DNA of 64,000 bases from Asterias amurensis (GCF_032118995.1 NC_092660.1:6897501-6961500); one strand, 5' to 3'; numbered from the stretch's first letter, positions 22,780 to 30,274 are shown. Numbers and translations: made by a program. The notes: generated by a model from the letters alone, not told the origin.

Positions 22780-24247
22780 TAAACAACAACAATAAACAAC
22801 GACAACAATAAACAACAATAAACAACGACAACAATAAACAACAATAAACAACGACAACAATAAACAACAATAAACAACGACAACAATAAACAACGCTTAT
22901 AAAGCGCCTCACATCCATGGACCCCAAGGCGCTGTACACATTAAAAATAGCTGCAAACAAGAGCAAAAATAACCAAAGAGCATAAACGTTTTCTAAAAAT
23001 ATAAACCACAAAAATGGACCAGCCAATAATTAAAACCACAAACCGCAAAATTTAAAAAGTTATGGAAAAGCACTACTATAAAAAGATTAGTTAAACTTAC
23101 AATACTTTCAAAAGGTGTCCATAGGAAATACACTTATAAGCAATCCCGCAAAGAGGCAGGACTAGTCCCTTTAACACTAGTACAGATATTAAAACGTCTG
23201 GCCAGTCTAAAAATTAAGACAAGTAACTTGTATAGTTTATCTATCATTCAAATCAATTATATTGAATGGTCAGAAAGTAGGAGGTTTACACCACTGTAGA
23301 TGATATTAAATGATCATACAGTAGGAGGGTTAATGTTCTTATGGAGAACAAGTTGCTGATAAATCTACTGATATGGATTTATTCCATAGATGATTCATAG
23401 TCAAGTCATAGACACAGCTGTGCTGTTCCCACATAGACGAGGTTTACCTTTCAAGAGAGCATTACGTACTCTAATGGCTGAATGTCTCAACAGAATCATC
23501 CAGAATGATGGTAAGTTCTTCAATCTTGCTTAATGACCCTATGAGGGCGCTCTCAATAGTATTTTTATCACTACTGGGGATATCTGCGATTCATCCGGCA
23601 CAGTTTTAATCGGCATTCTGTTACTTTTGTTGCGCCATAGTTTAACATGTGTGTAAGTTGCTTTAGAGGTAGATTATAACGCTCCATTTAATGTCTTGTT
23701 GTCCTTGATGGATGCGATGTCTGTGGTAGTATTGGTGTTCCGGTCTGCAAGATTTTTTTGGGGGAAACCATGAGTGTATGGGGCAAACAGTGAGTGCATA
23801 ATATCGATGGTAAATTAACAATCAGTGGTGAAGCACCATAGATTAAAGCTCAATAATCCATTAAGAAAGGTCATGTTTACTGTATGATTGAACACTTTAA
23901 ATATATCACAACTCTACATCTGGTCACCAACCCATGGGAAGTAATGATGAGGGTGTCCTAGGACAACAAGGAATAATGTAATCCAGAGGGAGCTCTCCAG
24001 ACTAGGCACTGGGTGGTCTGTGGAGGAGGCAGATGTGGCAGCTTAAGACCGGTCTATTTGGAAGCGTTTCACAAGTCAGGCAGCCGGTGCAGAAATGCAT
24101 GATGCTAACTGGTGATGATGATGACAGTGTATGTGGGCTTTTCTTTTCTTTTCAGTTGGTGGACATGACAGTAAAGAAGATGCTGCAAGCTGCATGGAAC
24201 TCATGATCTGGAAAGCCAAGCAAGATGCAAAGAAAAGGAGCAAATAG
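1..24247 (+). CDS. REXO1: REXO1-like RNA exonuclease (5' partial), 14 exons
   Basis: Predicted 3'-5' RNA exonuclease of the DEDDh class, nuclear, related to Elongin-A-binding REXO1 of vertebrates. Exons read in phase: 1-2288, 2848-2925, 3567-3962, 5670-5930 (optional), 8977-9108, 9606-9852, 10957-11097, 11491-11604, 12941-13014, 13956-14066, 14627-14742, 21866-22004, 23390-23510, 24156-24247 (stop TAG). Without the optional exon 1348 residues are visible, slightly more than the roughly 1220 of human REXO1, with the N-terminus missing. Order: acidic and lysine-rich disordered region with YDP motifs, R[VL]AH motifs, the [21 protein letters not shown] block, a cysteine/histidine cluster, then the exonuclease. 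Catalytic signatures are [15 protein letters not shown] and HDSKED. Identity rests on shared motif order and local wording with the family as I recall it. All introns are GT..AG. Confidence 0.93.
2313..2678. mobile_element. TTAA-flanked MITE, family A (right end clear)
   Basis: Copy of the most abundant family in the window. Consensus ends are AGGCAGTGGACACTATTGGT / ACCAATAGTGTCCACTGCCT; internal landmarks are AACATTGTGAGAAACGGCTC, a GAGGTCTCGAAATC hairpin and CATATGTTGAGATACACCA. Here the right end is followed by TTAA (2679-2682); the left end is degenerate. Confidence 0.75.
2848..3962 (+). CDS. REXO1: REXO1 exons 2-3 with R[VL]AH[VL] motifs
   Basis: Two exons (2848-2925 and 3567-3962), both phase 0. 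They contain three copies of a short motif: QRVAHVS, KRVAHVP and RRLAHLP. The last sits in [14 protein letters not shown], closely similar to the ISAPGEKRRIAHIP stretch I recall from vertebrate REXO1. [14 protein letters not shown] is a probable short helix. The 641-bp intron between them has poly-T and G-rich runs but no recognised gene. Confidence 0.88.
4141..4173. repeat. (CT)n microsatellite
   Basis: About 16 uninterrupted CT units in the REXO1 intron after exon 3. Confidence 0.95.
4745..5125. mobile_element. TTAA-flanked MITE, family A
   Basis: Complete copy, TTAA at 4741-4744 and 5126-5129. It contains a strong internal hairpin built from CCTCAGATTTAGAACTTGAGG. Non-coding. Confidence 0.85.
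5670..5930 (+). CDS. REXO1: REXO1 candidate basic exon (possibly alternative)
   Basis: A 261-bp segment, open in phase 0 from a CAG acceptor to a GTGAGT donor. It encodes 87 residues dominated by Lys, Arg, Ser and Thr ([26 protein letters not shown]) and ends [12 protein letters not shown]. Its neighbours also have phase-0 ends, so including or skipping it keeps the frame. The tail PRIV..  followed by the next exon's PRPIIPP parallels the PKRIAHSP..KKPIIPK order of the vertebrate protein, which favours inclusion. An ATG with good context at 5688 means it could instead be the first exon of an alternative transcript or a separate small basic protein. Confidence 0.6.
5985..6235 (+). pseudogene. 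LINE 3' end: ORF2 C-terminus and GATACA tail
   Basis: Reads [20 protein letters not shown] followed by [15 protein letters not shown] and a stop near 6135. It is then followed by a short 3' UTR and a GATACA microsatellite tail. This is a 5'-truncated LINE insertion in the REXO1 intron just downstream of the basic exon. Confidence 0.75.
7347..7490. repeat. 72-bp direct duplication
   Basis: ATTGCCCAGTGGTCTCACTC.. through ..ACTTACCGGTACCGTTGT occurs at 7347 and again at 7419 with one visible mismatch (TCTGTGTCC/TCGGTGTCC). Recent duplication in a REXO1 intron. Confidence 0.9.
7590..7957. mobile_element. Inverted-repeat element in REXO1 intron
   Basis: About 365 bp with long imperfect arms: AAAGGGACACGTTGCCTTGG..GACGAATTGGTC against GACCAACTCGTC..CCAAGGCATCGTGTCACTTT. 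The CAACATCTTTC / GAAAGATGTTG segments also pair. Non-coding. Confidence 0.7.
8047..8401. mobile_element. TTAA-flanked MITE, family A, opposite orientation
   Basis: Complete copy, TTAA at 8043-8046 and 8402-8405, internal landmarks reversed relative to 4745-5125. A family E element abuts it at 8404. Confidence 0.85.
8404..8567. mobile_element. Short MITE, family E
   Basis: About 165 bp with ends GGGGTCCCT / TTAGCAAGGGACCCTTGC and internal AGGAACATTTTGT. Two other copies are at 48241-48397 and 62450-62608. Confidence 0.7.
8700..8800 (-). mobile_element. tRNA-like SINE head, minus strand
   Basis: The minus strand reads TAGCCCAGTTTGTAGAGCGC (A box) and GTTGGTTCGAATCCCACTCC (B box), a tRNA-like fold of about 73 nt. 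Acceptor pairing is poor and there is no plausible tRNA 3' processing context, so it is called a SINE head. A different head of this type (GGGTTCGAATCCCACTTGTG, minus) is at 41190-41270. Confidence 0.55.
8977..9852 (+). CDS. REXO1: REXO1 exons with RQRYLNLFI and [12 protein letters not shown] motifs
   Basis: Two exons (8977-9108 phase 0; 9606-9852 ending phase 1). The first encodes [20 protein letters not shown] followed by [10 protein letters not shown]. The second encodes [20 protein letters not shown] and [17 protein letters not shown]. Both blocks have clear counterparts in vertebrate REXO1 upstream of the nuclease domain and form the best conserved non-catalytic part. Acceptors are AATAAG and TTCAG; donors are GTAAAT and GTAAGT. 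Confidence 0.93.
10125..10472. mobile_element. hAT-type miniature transposon with 8-bp target duplication
   Basis: A 348-bp element with inverted ends TAAGCTTGGGCGATAT / ATATTGCCCAAGCTTA. It is flanked by identical 8-bp direct repeats ACTTGTTG (10117-10124 and 10473-10480). 8-bp duplications are diagnostic of hAT-class insertion. The interior is unusually rich in ATATCG/CGATAT palindromes. There is no coding potential. It lies in a REXO1 intron. Confidence 0.85.
10756..10885 (+). mobile_element. SINE 3' half
   Basis: GCTACATAACTGGGGCTCAG to GCACCTTGAGTACCTTGG and TATAAGACTTTGATACT, aligned with 61714-61860. Confidence 0.65.
10957..13014 (+). CDS. REXO1: REXO1 exons with Cys/His cluster before the nuclease
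   Basis: Three exons: 10957-11097, 11491-11604 and 12941-13014. The first gives [20 protein letters not shown], matching the LREYLLTQDQLKENGYP region of REXO1. The next two give [28 protein letters not shown] and KGCSVSK. The spacing of cysteines and one histidine (CxxC, CxxHW, CC, GC) suggests a zinc-binding fold preceding the exonuclease domain, as in the vertebrate protein. Phases chain 1-1-1-0. Confidence 0.93.
11314..11442. mobile_element. Inverted-repeat element, family F
   Basis: Ends CAGGGTGGATTTCACAAAG / CTTTGTGAAATCGACCCCTG with ACTAGTC repeats inside. Relatives lie at 25360-25502 and 48772-48924. Confidence 0.75.
11614..11969 (+). mobile_element. Retroelement 3' region, copy 1
   Basis: GGCATTGCATGCTGAGGTAT through GAACTGTCCTGCTTT to AATTACACTCGATATTATCT. 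The first part recurs at 62822-62930 and the last part at 43003-43202, where it ends in a GAATT repeat tail, as expected for a LINE 3' end. It begins about 10 bp after a REXO1 splice donor. Confidence 0.6.
11970..12350. mobile_element. Inverted-repeat element interrupting a LINE-like tail
   Basis: Ends CATTCATAAATACCT / AGGTATTTATGAATG. The interior repeats GACAGTTT(A/C)T and ATTGGTCGAG. Together with the adjacent hairpin element it separates two halves of a retroelement 3' end (11830-11969 and 12512-12560) that is continuous at 43003-43202. Confidence 0.65.
12350..12513. mobile_element. Compact hairpin element
   Basis: Ends GGGAATCAAAGTGTG / CACACATTGATTCCC with long inner arms AGTGGTTTAAACCCGC / GCGGGTTTAAACCACT. 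Almost a complete palindrome around 12428. CpG-rich centre. Confidence 0.7.
13055..13425. mobile_element. TTAA-flanked MITE, family B
   Basis: Ends AGCCATTGGACACTTTCGGT / GCCGAAAGTGTATAATGGCT, TTAA at 13051-13054 and 13426-13429. It shares internal phrases with family A (CTCAATCGGTCATCGGAGTC). A 30-bp relic holding little more than the two ends lies at 39345-39374, also between TTAA sites. Confidence 0.8.
13490..13735 (-). mobile_element. SINE, minus strand
   Basis: Contains the inverse B box GGGACTCGAACC and GTCATGGC at its right end (13690-13715). The ACACGTAAAAGAACCCAGTG body is read on the minus strand. A second inverse-oriented fragment lies at 49610-49765. Confidence 0.65.
13956..24247 (+). 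CDS. REXO1: REXO1 DEDDh exonuclease domain exons
   Basis: Five exons: 13956-14066, 14627-14742, 21866-22004, 23390-23510 and 24156-24247. Exo I is YAMDCEM, supplying the metal-binding Asp and Glu. It is followed by [15 protein letters not shown] and [12 protein letters not shown]. Exo II is [15 protein letters not shown]. Exo III is [18 protein letters not shown], ending [18 protein letters not shown] with the H-x4-D pair of the DEDDh class. All catalytic residues are present, so the enzyme is predicted active. The intron between 14742 and 21866 is 7.1 kb and holds the 63-bp minisatellite and a Kolobok-like element, yet both splice junctions look normal. Confidence 0.95.
14290..14600. mobile_element. 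TTAA-type MITE, family C, partial
   Basis: Starts AGGAACGTTACAGAATTGGT after TTAA (14286-14289). It matches the 29322 element in reverse internal order (AAAATGTCATATTTGATGAG), but the second end is not found. Confidence 0.6.
14985..15045. repeat. GAATT / GAAATT microsatellite
   Basis: GAATTGAATTGAATTGAAAT pattern immediately upstream of the 63-bp array. A similar run closes the LINE-like tail at 20335-20356 just past the array, so the array is bracketed by two such tails. Confidence 0.9.
15062..20026. repeat. 63-bp minisatellite, about 79 tandem units
   Basis: Uninterrupted head-to-tail array inside REXO1 intron 10. Each unit contains GAATAAGAGTGGTAT, an AAGCTT site and TGATTGATACGGGATC. 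Two main variants alternate: GCAATGTGCTG..GCGATAATG and GCAATTTGGTG..TTCGGTAATG, plus GATCACAAT variants. One unit near 16978 has lost about 10 bp and one near 19398 has lost 1 bp. As 63 is divisible by 3, long frames remain open on the minus strand; they are repeat artefacts. It begins right after a GAATTG microsatellite. Confidence 0.98.
17095..18830. repeat. 945-bp-offset higher-order duplication inside the 63-bp array
   Basis: The variant pattern starting with the unusual GGTTATGATT unit at 17095 recurs at 18040, exactly 945 bp (15 units) later. It continues through the same succession of variant units (GCGGTAATG, GATCACAATTTGG, TTTGCTGAATAAG) for about 790 bp before diverging near 17885/18830. 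This shows a block duplication, not only unit-by-unit slippage. Confidence 0.85.
20753..21664 (+). mobile_element. Kolobok-like non-autonomous transposon with THAP remnant
   Basis: It is bounded by inverted repeats AGTCACCTGGAA / TTCCAGGTGACT and by TTAA on both sides (20749-20752 and 21665-21668). Inside, from the ATG at 20991, [19 protein letters not shown], then (after a frame change) [15 protein letters not shown], then DAIPTIF at 21147. These are the C2CH zinc ligands and AVPTIF-type motif of a THAP domain. Kolobok transposases are known to combine TTAA targets with THAP domains. The middle of the THAP coding region is deleted and the rest of the transposase is absent, so the copy cannot be autonomous. 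It lies in REXO1 intron 10. Confidence 0.8.
22324..22660. repeat. Three tandem copies of a 112-bp repeat
   Basis: Units beginning GGTTAAACAGTAGAAGG, GGTTAGACAGTAGAAGG and GGTTACACAGTAGAAGG at 22324, 22435 and 22547. Each contains GATATCATAACGCAGGCTGG and CAACACCTCTGTAGATGA. A degenerate further unit is at 23275-23330 beyond an inserted retroelement. REXO1 intron 11. Confidence 0.9.
22716..23275 (-). mobile_element. LINE/SINE 3' end with long simple-sequence tail
   Basis: It shares the GCGCTTTATAAG-type 3' end seen elsewhere in the window, here preceded on the plus strand by AAT, AACGAC and AATAAACAACGAC microsatellites (22716-22895). It is inserted into the 112-bp tandem repeats of REXO1 intron 11, because a further degenerate copy of that repeat resumes at about 23275. 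Confidence 0.6.
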
Positions 24248-25359
24248 ATCCATTACTAAACAGTGACTTGGTATTGGGTGTTGCATCTATGGTCTACCAT
24301 GACTCTAAGATCAAAGTGATGTCCCCCTCTATGATTACCCAGTTCTCAGAAACAACCGAATCAATTTGATTTTAACATGTTGTGAAATACTGCCCCTGTA
24401 AACCAATCAGATGCACACTGGGTGCGCAAGTGTTCAGCACCGCGCACCATTTGCTTAAATGCCTAGATTGTGCACAGAAATACACCGGAGTTGGTAATTT
24501 TCAATAGAGGGCGCTACCATTTTTTCCCCGTCGATTGGTCCTCATTAGTTGTTACTTGAGAGCTCTTCTTCATGTCTTTTTGATTAGCAAATAATCCCAG
24601 ATTTGAGTTTAGCAGATACTACGTGGTTTTGGCATGGAGCATGTCATGTACAAGTCATTTATAACCAAACCCCCATGAGTATTATGGACATTATTTGCAC
24701 AGGGTCTCCTCAAACTGGGAGCAGAGTGGAGTGACTTTGATATAGATGAGAACCAAGTTGATGTCAGTAATGGGACTATTAAGCAGTGTCTCCCTTACAA
24801 GGGGAGACTTTTAGGCCGTCCTTCTTCACAGTAGTGCGCATGCTCAGACCTATGCGCAATACTGAGGGTGCGCGCGCATTCTCAGAGCCGCCAAAAAAGG
24901 AACGTTATGTCTGCTGCCGCCAGCGTCTCAAAAGTCTCCTTCAGCCTAAGATCTCTTCAACTCATCTCTTTGACTAGGTCATTGTTTGCTGTTTTTAACC
25001 ACTGACTCTTCATATGACTTCAAATTGTACAAGTAAGTCCTTTGCAAATTCAAATATTGAAAGGTAAAATAACTTTACAATGATGGACCTGTACAACAGA
25101 TTTCAGAGCAGTGAAAGGATGTCCCACTGGCATTGCGCATAACAAATGCTGTTATGTGTATGATTGATGTCTTTTGTTGTGTTCTTATTAATTCCATGTA
25201 TTTGTGTAGAAAAGGTATGAAAGTCGAGTAGGAGTTTAAGTGTGTGATTATTTATGGAAGTATTAAGTGTCTGGAGATAATCTGCAATGGAAAAACGGAA
25301 AGAAAGAAAAGCCATTGTGTATGCTAAAAATATTTCCAGTTTGAGATGGGCCAGCCAAT

Positions 25360-25502
25360 TGTCGGTTTCACCAAACAGTTCCTAACTAAGGATTATTCTT
25401 AGGACCTAAGACGAGTCCCAGCATTGCACTGTAACATGTAAACATTAAGATTAATTCTAAGTTAGGATAATCCTAGCAGTTTGTGAAATCAGCTACAGGG
25501 CT
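25360..25502. mobile_element. Inverted-repeat element, family F
   Basis: Ends GGTTTCACCAAACAG / TTTGTGAAATCAGC with CTAAGGATTATTCTTAGGAC inside. Downstream of REXO1. Confidence 0.65.
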
Positions 25503-25710
25503 CGAATTTGGAAGGGGGGGCGAGGTCCACAAGACTACAGGGCTTCAAGCTCAACCTTTTACTGGACTAGATGTATTCTTTTATAAGACCAGAATTAAGA
25601 TAAGTTGAACAAGCCTGGAGAAGATTTATTTAATTTGTTTATGTGTAAGTATACTTCAATATTATTGAAAGAGAATTGATAGGTTGATCCCATTCACAGT
25701 CAACATTTAA

Positions 25711-25966
25711 AGGGAATGTACACTAATGGTACCTGTCAAAGACCAGTCTAATATCTCAACATATGCATTAAATAAACCTGTAAAAATTTGAGCTCAATTG
25801 GTCATCGGAGTTGGGAGAAAATGATGAAAGAAAAAACACCCTTGTTGGACGAATTTGTGTGCTTTCAAATAGGAATAAAAGACTTCTAGCTAGAAGTCTT
25901 TTATTATTTTATTGAGAAATAAATGATTTTATTATTTTGAGTGATTACCAATAGTGTCCACTGCCT
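25711..25966. mobile_element. TTAA-flanked MITE, family A, short copy
   Basis: TTAA on both sides (25707-25710 and 25967-25970). About 100 bp shorter than the others because the internal hairpin region is replaced by GACTTCTAGCTAGAAGTC. It lies downstream of REXO1, perhaps in its 3' UTR. Confidence 0.8.
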
Positions 25967-26443
25967 TTAAAGGATTGTGCAAGTTGCTTCATTAATGAGG
26001 GAATACAGAACCATTGTCATTTTGGTCATTGTCAAATGAATTGATTTTCTTCGCAAGCCTTATTATTGCCTGATAGTTTATTTATGTTTATCATTATTTT
26101 ATATTTTGTTGGTATAAAGATAAAATTTATATTTGATACATTTGTGGGGACATTAATAGCTGTTACGCAGAATACCTTTTTTGTTAAAAAGGGGGAAGTT
26201 ATATGGATAAGTGTCTTGATATTTAAAAGTCAGGAAGTGTTATTTGAATGCTATTCACTAACTTGGAGTCGTCGTTATTGCCTTTCGATGTGTGCATTGA
26301 GGCACACGATATTATGACTTCCTGCTAGGCTATAAATTTTGTCTATCATGTTAAAGAGAGAAAGGCAGAAAGTTGAAACAAAATAAACAGATATTTACGT
26401 CATGTCTTTAAATTTACTTTGGTGTTGTATTGGTACATTTGTA

Positions 26444-26905
26444 CTAGTTATTGGTACTGTGCAATTGTGTTTGTATTGCTTTATCTGTAGTTAACTTCAC
26501 TAAGTGGTTGCCAACTTTTCCCATCAGTTGAACAGTGAATGTTTGTCGGAACCCTTGAAGCACTGCAGAGACGCTGTTAGTACGATGGTACTCTGATACC
26601 AGAAAGGATCTCTGCTGTGGTGTGTACTGTGGACGAACCATACTCAATTCAGTGCAATAATGTTGAAATGTACAGAGATGACCAGCAGTTTTAAAACCCT
26701 TTCACTTTTGTGTGCAAGCCAATTAAAATCTGACAGAGGTAATTAGCTAGTGCTCACTATGCGGAACAGCTGAGGATTGATTTGGTAGAAATTTAAAAGC
26801 TATGACCTTGGTCCACCAGTTCTTAGTGCCAAATTTTTGTTCACTTATAAAAAATCCAATTGGGATACGTTTTTCTAAATGTATACATTTTTTTGAAACA
26901 CCCTG
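26444..26905 (-). pseudogene. Mariner-like element, transposase N-terminus
   Basis: On the minus strand a terminal sequence TA-CAGGGTGTTTCAAAAAAA begins at 26905. An ORF follows from 26647: MVRPQYTPQQRSFLVSEYH, RTNSVSAVLQGFRQTF. This is the helix-turn-helix start (DUF4817 type) of a Tc1/mariner-group transposase. After FRQTF the similarity breaks off and the frame stops 22 residues later, so the DDE catalytic part is missing. It lies between the REXO1 and kinase genes. Confidence 0.75.
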
Positions 26906-26909
26906 TAGT

Positions 26910-27680
26910 GACGGGGTTCAAATGAGCAAGCACTACACTAAGGGAAGGGTCCGCAAGAAGTGATCACGCAAAATTAATCGGCTTTTTGAGGATGGGTCGA
27001 AAATTTATTCACAGGGTAGTTAAAAGCAGCCATCCATTTTGGGCGGCGCTTTTTCTTCTTCTGTACATAACAATTGCCATCTTCAGTTTTCCGGATGTTT
27101 TTAAATCCATTAAGAAAAACATCCTCATTGAAAAAAATTGCGTTGGGGCGACGGGTGATGAGCGGCACGATGGCAGATGGATCAGTGAGTACAGTTTGAA
27201 GAAAGAAACAAAAATTATTAACACAATTTTAAAAGTCACGGCAAGAGGCAAAATAGAATTTTAACTATAAATTTGCAGCCATGTGGAAGAAACCTATCCG
27301 AAACGAGTAAAGAAGAAATCAGAGAAGAAAGATACGATTCATCGTTTTATTTTCAATGCCTATAAATAAAGTACTAAGCAATTCACAGAAAATATTAACG
27401 TTGCAAACCCGCAATAAATATCAACTCTGCGTTACAATAAATTAATAATACACATTAACACAAAGAAGTTCAAATACACGAAACAATAAATCCAAAACTA
27501 TACACGTTTAACGCATCAACAATAAAATCACAACATTATACATCTATTTCAGACAGGCTGATTTCAGACAAGTATATGTTTCTTACATTTAGGCCTTTCT
27601 TACAATGACGTCAGAAACAGTTTTTGGTTGGGGTCGCCAAAACGCACTCTTGATTTGATCTTGTCAAGTGGTCCATATTA
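26910..27680. other. Spacer before the kinase 3' end
   Basis: No recognisable gene. 27000-27190 is relatively CpG-rich and ends ATGGCAGATGGATCAGTGAGT, which could pass for a tiny first exon, but nothing downstream supports it. 27340-27550 is AT-rich and contains minus-strand AATAAA-type signals (e.g. near 27345) suitable for the kinase transcript's 3' UTR. Confidence 0.35.
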
Positions 27681-27685
27681 TTTGA

Positions 27686-30274
27686 TCATTGATTAATTAT
27701 CAATTGTTGCAGACTTCCCTTCAGCTGACTTGCATTGAGCTGTCCTTGTGAAGCAGCCATTGTTATATTATCCAGGCGATATCTTATGAAAGGTGGCGGG
27801 TCGCTGAGTAAAGCCTGTCCAACAAGCCCCCTCATTGCACTTATTACGTTGAATTTAGCATTCAGGCCATAACATGTAGAGTTGACACAGGGTACCAGAC
27901 CAGAGTCGCTGGGAACTGTAAAAAGAGAATCATGTGTATCAATTATATATTCGTCAACTAAGAAACTAAAATGTGTTTAAAATCCATCTGCGTTGACGGA
28001 CAATGGTTACCAACGATAGACCTTCATAGCGGTATCCAAATACAATATGGACTCCAATCAATCAACCAATCAATCAATCAGTCAGTCAATCAATCAACCA
28101 ATCAATCAACCAATCATTCAATCAAACGAACGTTTATAAAGCGCCAAAATCAAAAGTTTGCTCGGCGCTGATGAGTGGCACCAACAGGAGAAACATTAAT
28201 GATGGGCTTTCATCAGGTGGGCTTTCAGGAGTGTCTCGTTTGTATGCAGTGAGGTGGTATCTCTGATGTATTCCAGAAAGTTTGTTCCAGATTCTGGATC
28301 TATGAGTAAATGATCTATCGGCTAAAGAGACACAATGGGTTCTGTAGGCTCAACAAGTGAGTGTGGTGAACGATCGAATGGAGCACATATTCTTCAGTAT
28401 TGGTGTGGCATGCAGGCAGCCAACAGCCCAAATGGGTTCACTCACCGATATTTTCCCTCCCATAGTCGGTATCAACCTTGATGTTGCAATCTGTATGCTT
28501 CTCACATGAAAGTTCCTGCGCCGATAAATCATCCAAATCAACCAGTGTGATCTTGCCTTTTACGATGACAAACTGTCGTGTTTTAAAGTCCCATACAGCC
28601 AAAGAGCCAAGGGGTGATCTTTGTAAGTAGTCAAGGAGGTCTGCAATCTCAATACTCATCTGTAACCGGGATATCAATTAAATTAAATTAAATTAAATTA
28701 AATTAAATATGTATTCGTCATGCCGGCATGAAAATCGATTCCTCGGTTTGCACAATTTTACAACAAAAATATACAACACAAATTGTACGTGTGTGTAGTG
28801 CGCGCAGACGTCATAATACGTGAGCATGCAATACGCCAATAAGTGGCGACGTCCAAAGAAACAATTTCTTTTGAGGTTCACGTTCACGTTTTTGCAGCTA
28901 AACCTCGCCAATAAGACATCTTTTTGTGTGACTGTCCATACACTACTTACATCTAATCGTGTGTCCCAAGGTAGTTTCTTCAATACGCTATTTGCAGTCT
29001 TGTCCCCAATCTCATATATCGCTATCATGCCATGTTTAGACATGGCCGTTTTGCTCCTGGTACACATTCCAAGGCTCTGTACAGTTAACCAACAAAACAT
29101 ATCAAACAGTTGATTAACGGAATGGTAGAACAGATACATAGAATAAATAAAAAACAAGCCGAAAAGACAAACAAGATTTCAGCATTGTTTATGATGACAT
29201 CACGAATAATTTCACTTCAATTACTTCATCTGTTGGAAGTCTTGGCGTACCATTTCAAGATAGGCATATGCCCCACATAGGCTTAACTTGAAATATAAAA
29301 ACGGGAATTACATTTTATTAAAGGAACATTACAGAATTGGTTTATGCTAACAAAACAGTTGCTGGTAGTGTAAGCACTTTTTGTAATCCACCATATACAT
29401 AAACTGACAAACCTGAAGTTTGAGATCGATCGGCCATCTGGGTCACGAGAGAATAGTGAAAAAAATGATTACAAATTTTTGCATTGCATCGATGCCAAAA
29501 TAAAAATGTATAAAACGCTCACTGAGCGATAAACTCCAAACGCGAAGTTAGATTATTTATTTCTCATAAAATATGACATTTCAGACAGAAATATTTCAAG
29601 GGATGTTTTCAACTATATCATCATCATTAGAGTAGACCGTGTAAGTTTTATGTAAATCTGTGATCTTCACGATTTTTGTTTCTTCTTACCAATTCTGTAA
29701 CTTTCCTCTAAATATTAAGCCATATTTGTGACCCGGTTTGACTAACTTTGATAACATTTGGATGATCGAGCTGCATGGACAATGCCACTTCTTTCATTAG
29801 TTTGTAGTTGGCGTGTACAAAACAGTCTGAGAACTTGTGGTAGTTCTTTCGTCTCATGCATGCTTTGATGTCCTCCACTTTGCTAGTGACCACCTTGACG
29901 GCGATTGACTCTCCTCTGTAAACACCTCTGTATACATCTTTAGTCACCCCTCGTCCAAGACGCTCTTTTAGTTCTACAGCCTCTATATCTCGGCATGACA
30001 GGGGCCCATCTTGAAGACTCCTCACTACGGTTTCTTCGGGAACTTTGAGCTGTCTGATGAGAGAGTTCCTACGGTTCAACCAGTGGATCCCATTTGTTGG
30101 CACTGTGATCTTCCGTTGTTTGGGCAATAAGTCTCTGTGCTGCAACCATAAACCGTCCAAAGTGTGGATGATTACAACTAATGGTAGAAGAGTCAACACA
30201 AATACTGCAACGATGTAAAGGCCCAGTACGAACGGAGACGTCTGATGTTTACAAAGTGTCACTGTTGAACTCAT
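27686..30274 (-). CDS. PKDCC: PKDCC/VLK-like secretory-pathway kinase, 4 exons
   Basis: Exons on the minus strand: 30274-29747, 29076-28951, 28659-28446 and 27915-27686 (stop TGA). Phases 0, 0 and 1 give 365 residues, shorter than vertebrate PKDCC (about 490). Residues 15-38 form a hydrophobic signal-anchor. The kinase N-lobe has LGRGVTKDVY (about 106-115), Lys127 in IAVKVV, Glu162 in LMKEVA, and DHPNVIK joined by splicing to SLGMC. The catalytic segment reads WDFKTRQFVIV (Asp242) and LVDLDD (Asp259), instead of HRD..N and DFG, as in the divergent PKDCC/FAM69 group. Later cysteines (CEKHTDC, PCVNSTC) suggest disulfides in the secretory lumen. By analogy it would phosphorylate secreted or matrix proteins on tyrosine. 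The exon 1 donor is GTTAGT. A FAM69/DIPK relative is the alternative. Confidence 0.82.
28055..28395 (-). pseudogene. LINE 3' end, minus strand, with (GATT)n tail
   Basis: A minus-strand frame reads FTHRSRIWNKLSGIHQ, matching the IWN+L block of LINE ORF2. The element ends with GGCGCTTTATAAACG and an imperfect GATT tail (plus-strand AATC repeats 28055-28122). It lies in the third intron of the kinase gene. Confidence 0.65.
29322..29707. mobile_element. TTAA-type MITE, family C
   Basis: Ends AGGAACATTACAGAATTGGT / ACCAATTCTGTAACTTTCCT, TTAA on the left and CTAA on the right. It fills most of the first intron of the kinase gene. A partial copy starts at 14290 after TTAA in REXO1 intron 10. Confidence 0.75.

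Larger units (their letters stand above)
24248..26440 (+). other. REXO1 3' UTR and downstream spacer
   Basis: No coding signal follows the REXO1 stop. The region holds a foldback fragment (24395-24500), a family F element, a short family A MITE and AT-rich sequence. Possible polyadenylation signals AATAAA occur near 25917 and 26381; which is used cannot be told. The GGGAGACTTTTAGGCCGTCC stretch at 24800-24960 is CpG-rich and unassigned. Confidence 0.4.

Noticed and set aside
22688..23026. Minus-strand frame rich in valine, leucine and serine
   Set aside because: It is translation of AAT/AACGAC microsatellites.
23390..24247. In-frame stop or frameshift making REXO1 a pseudogene
   Set aside because: Careful joining at 23390 and 24156 restores IDTAVLFPH and HDSKEDA without any stop; all exon phases agree.
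24786..24977. 63-residue ORF downstream of REXO1
   Set aside because: No recognisable domain; GGGAGACT-type inverted words suggest repeat-derived sequence.
26986..27264. 92-residue plus-strand ORF with a hydrophobic stretch
   Set aside because: Overlapping frames on both strands are equally open, no family resemblance, no splice context.
28693..29157. 154-residue minus ORF as a single protein
   Set aside because: Only 28951-29076 is coding (kinase exon 2); the rest is intron with normal acceptor and donor at the edges.
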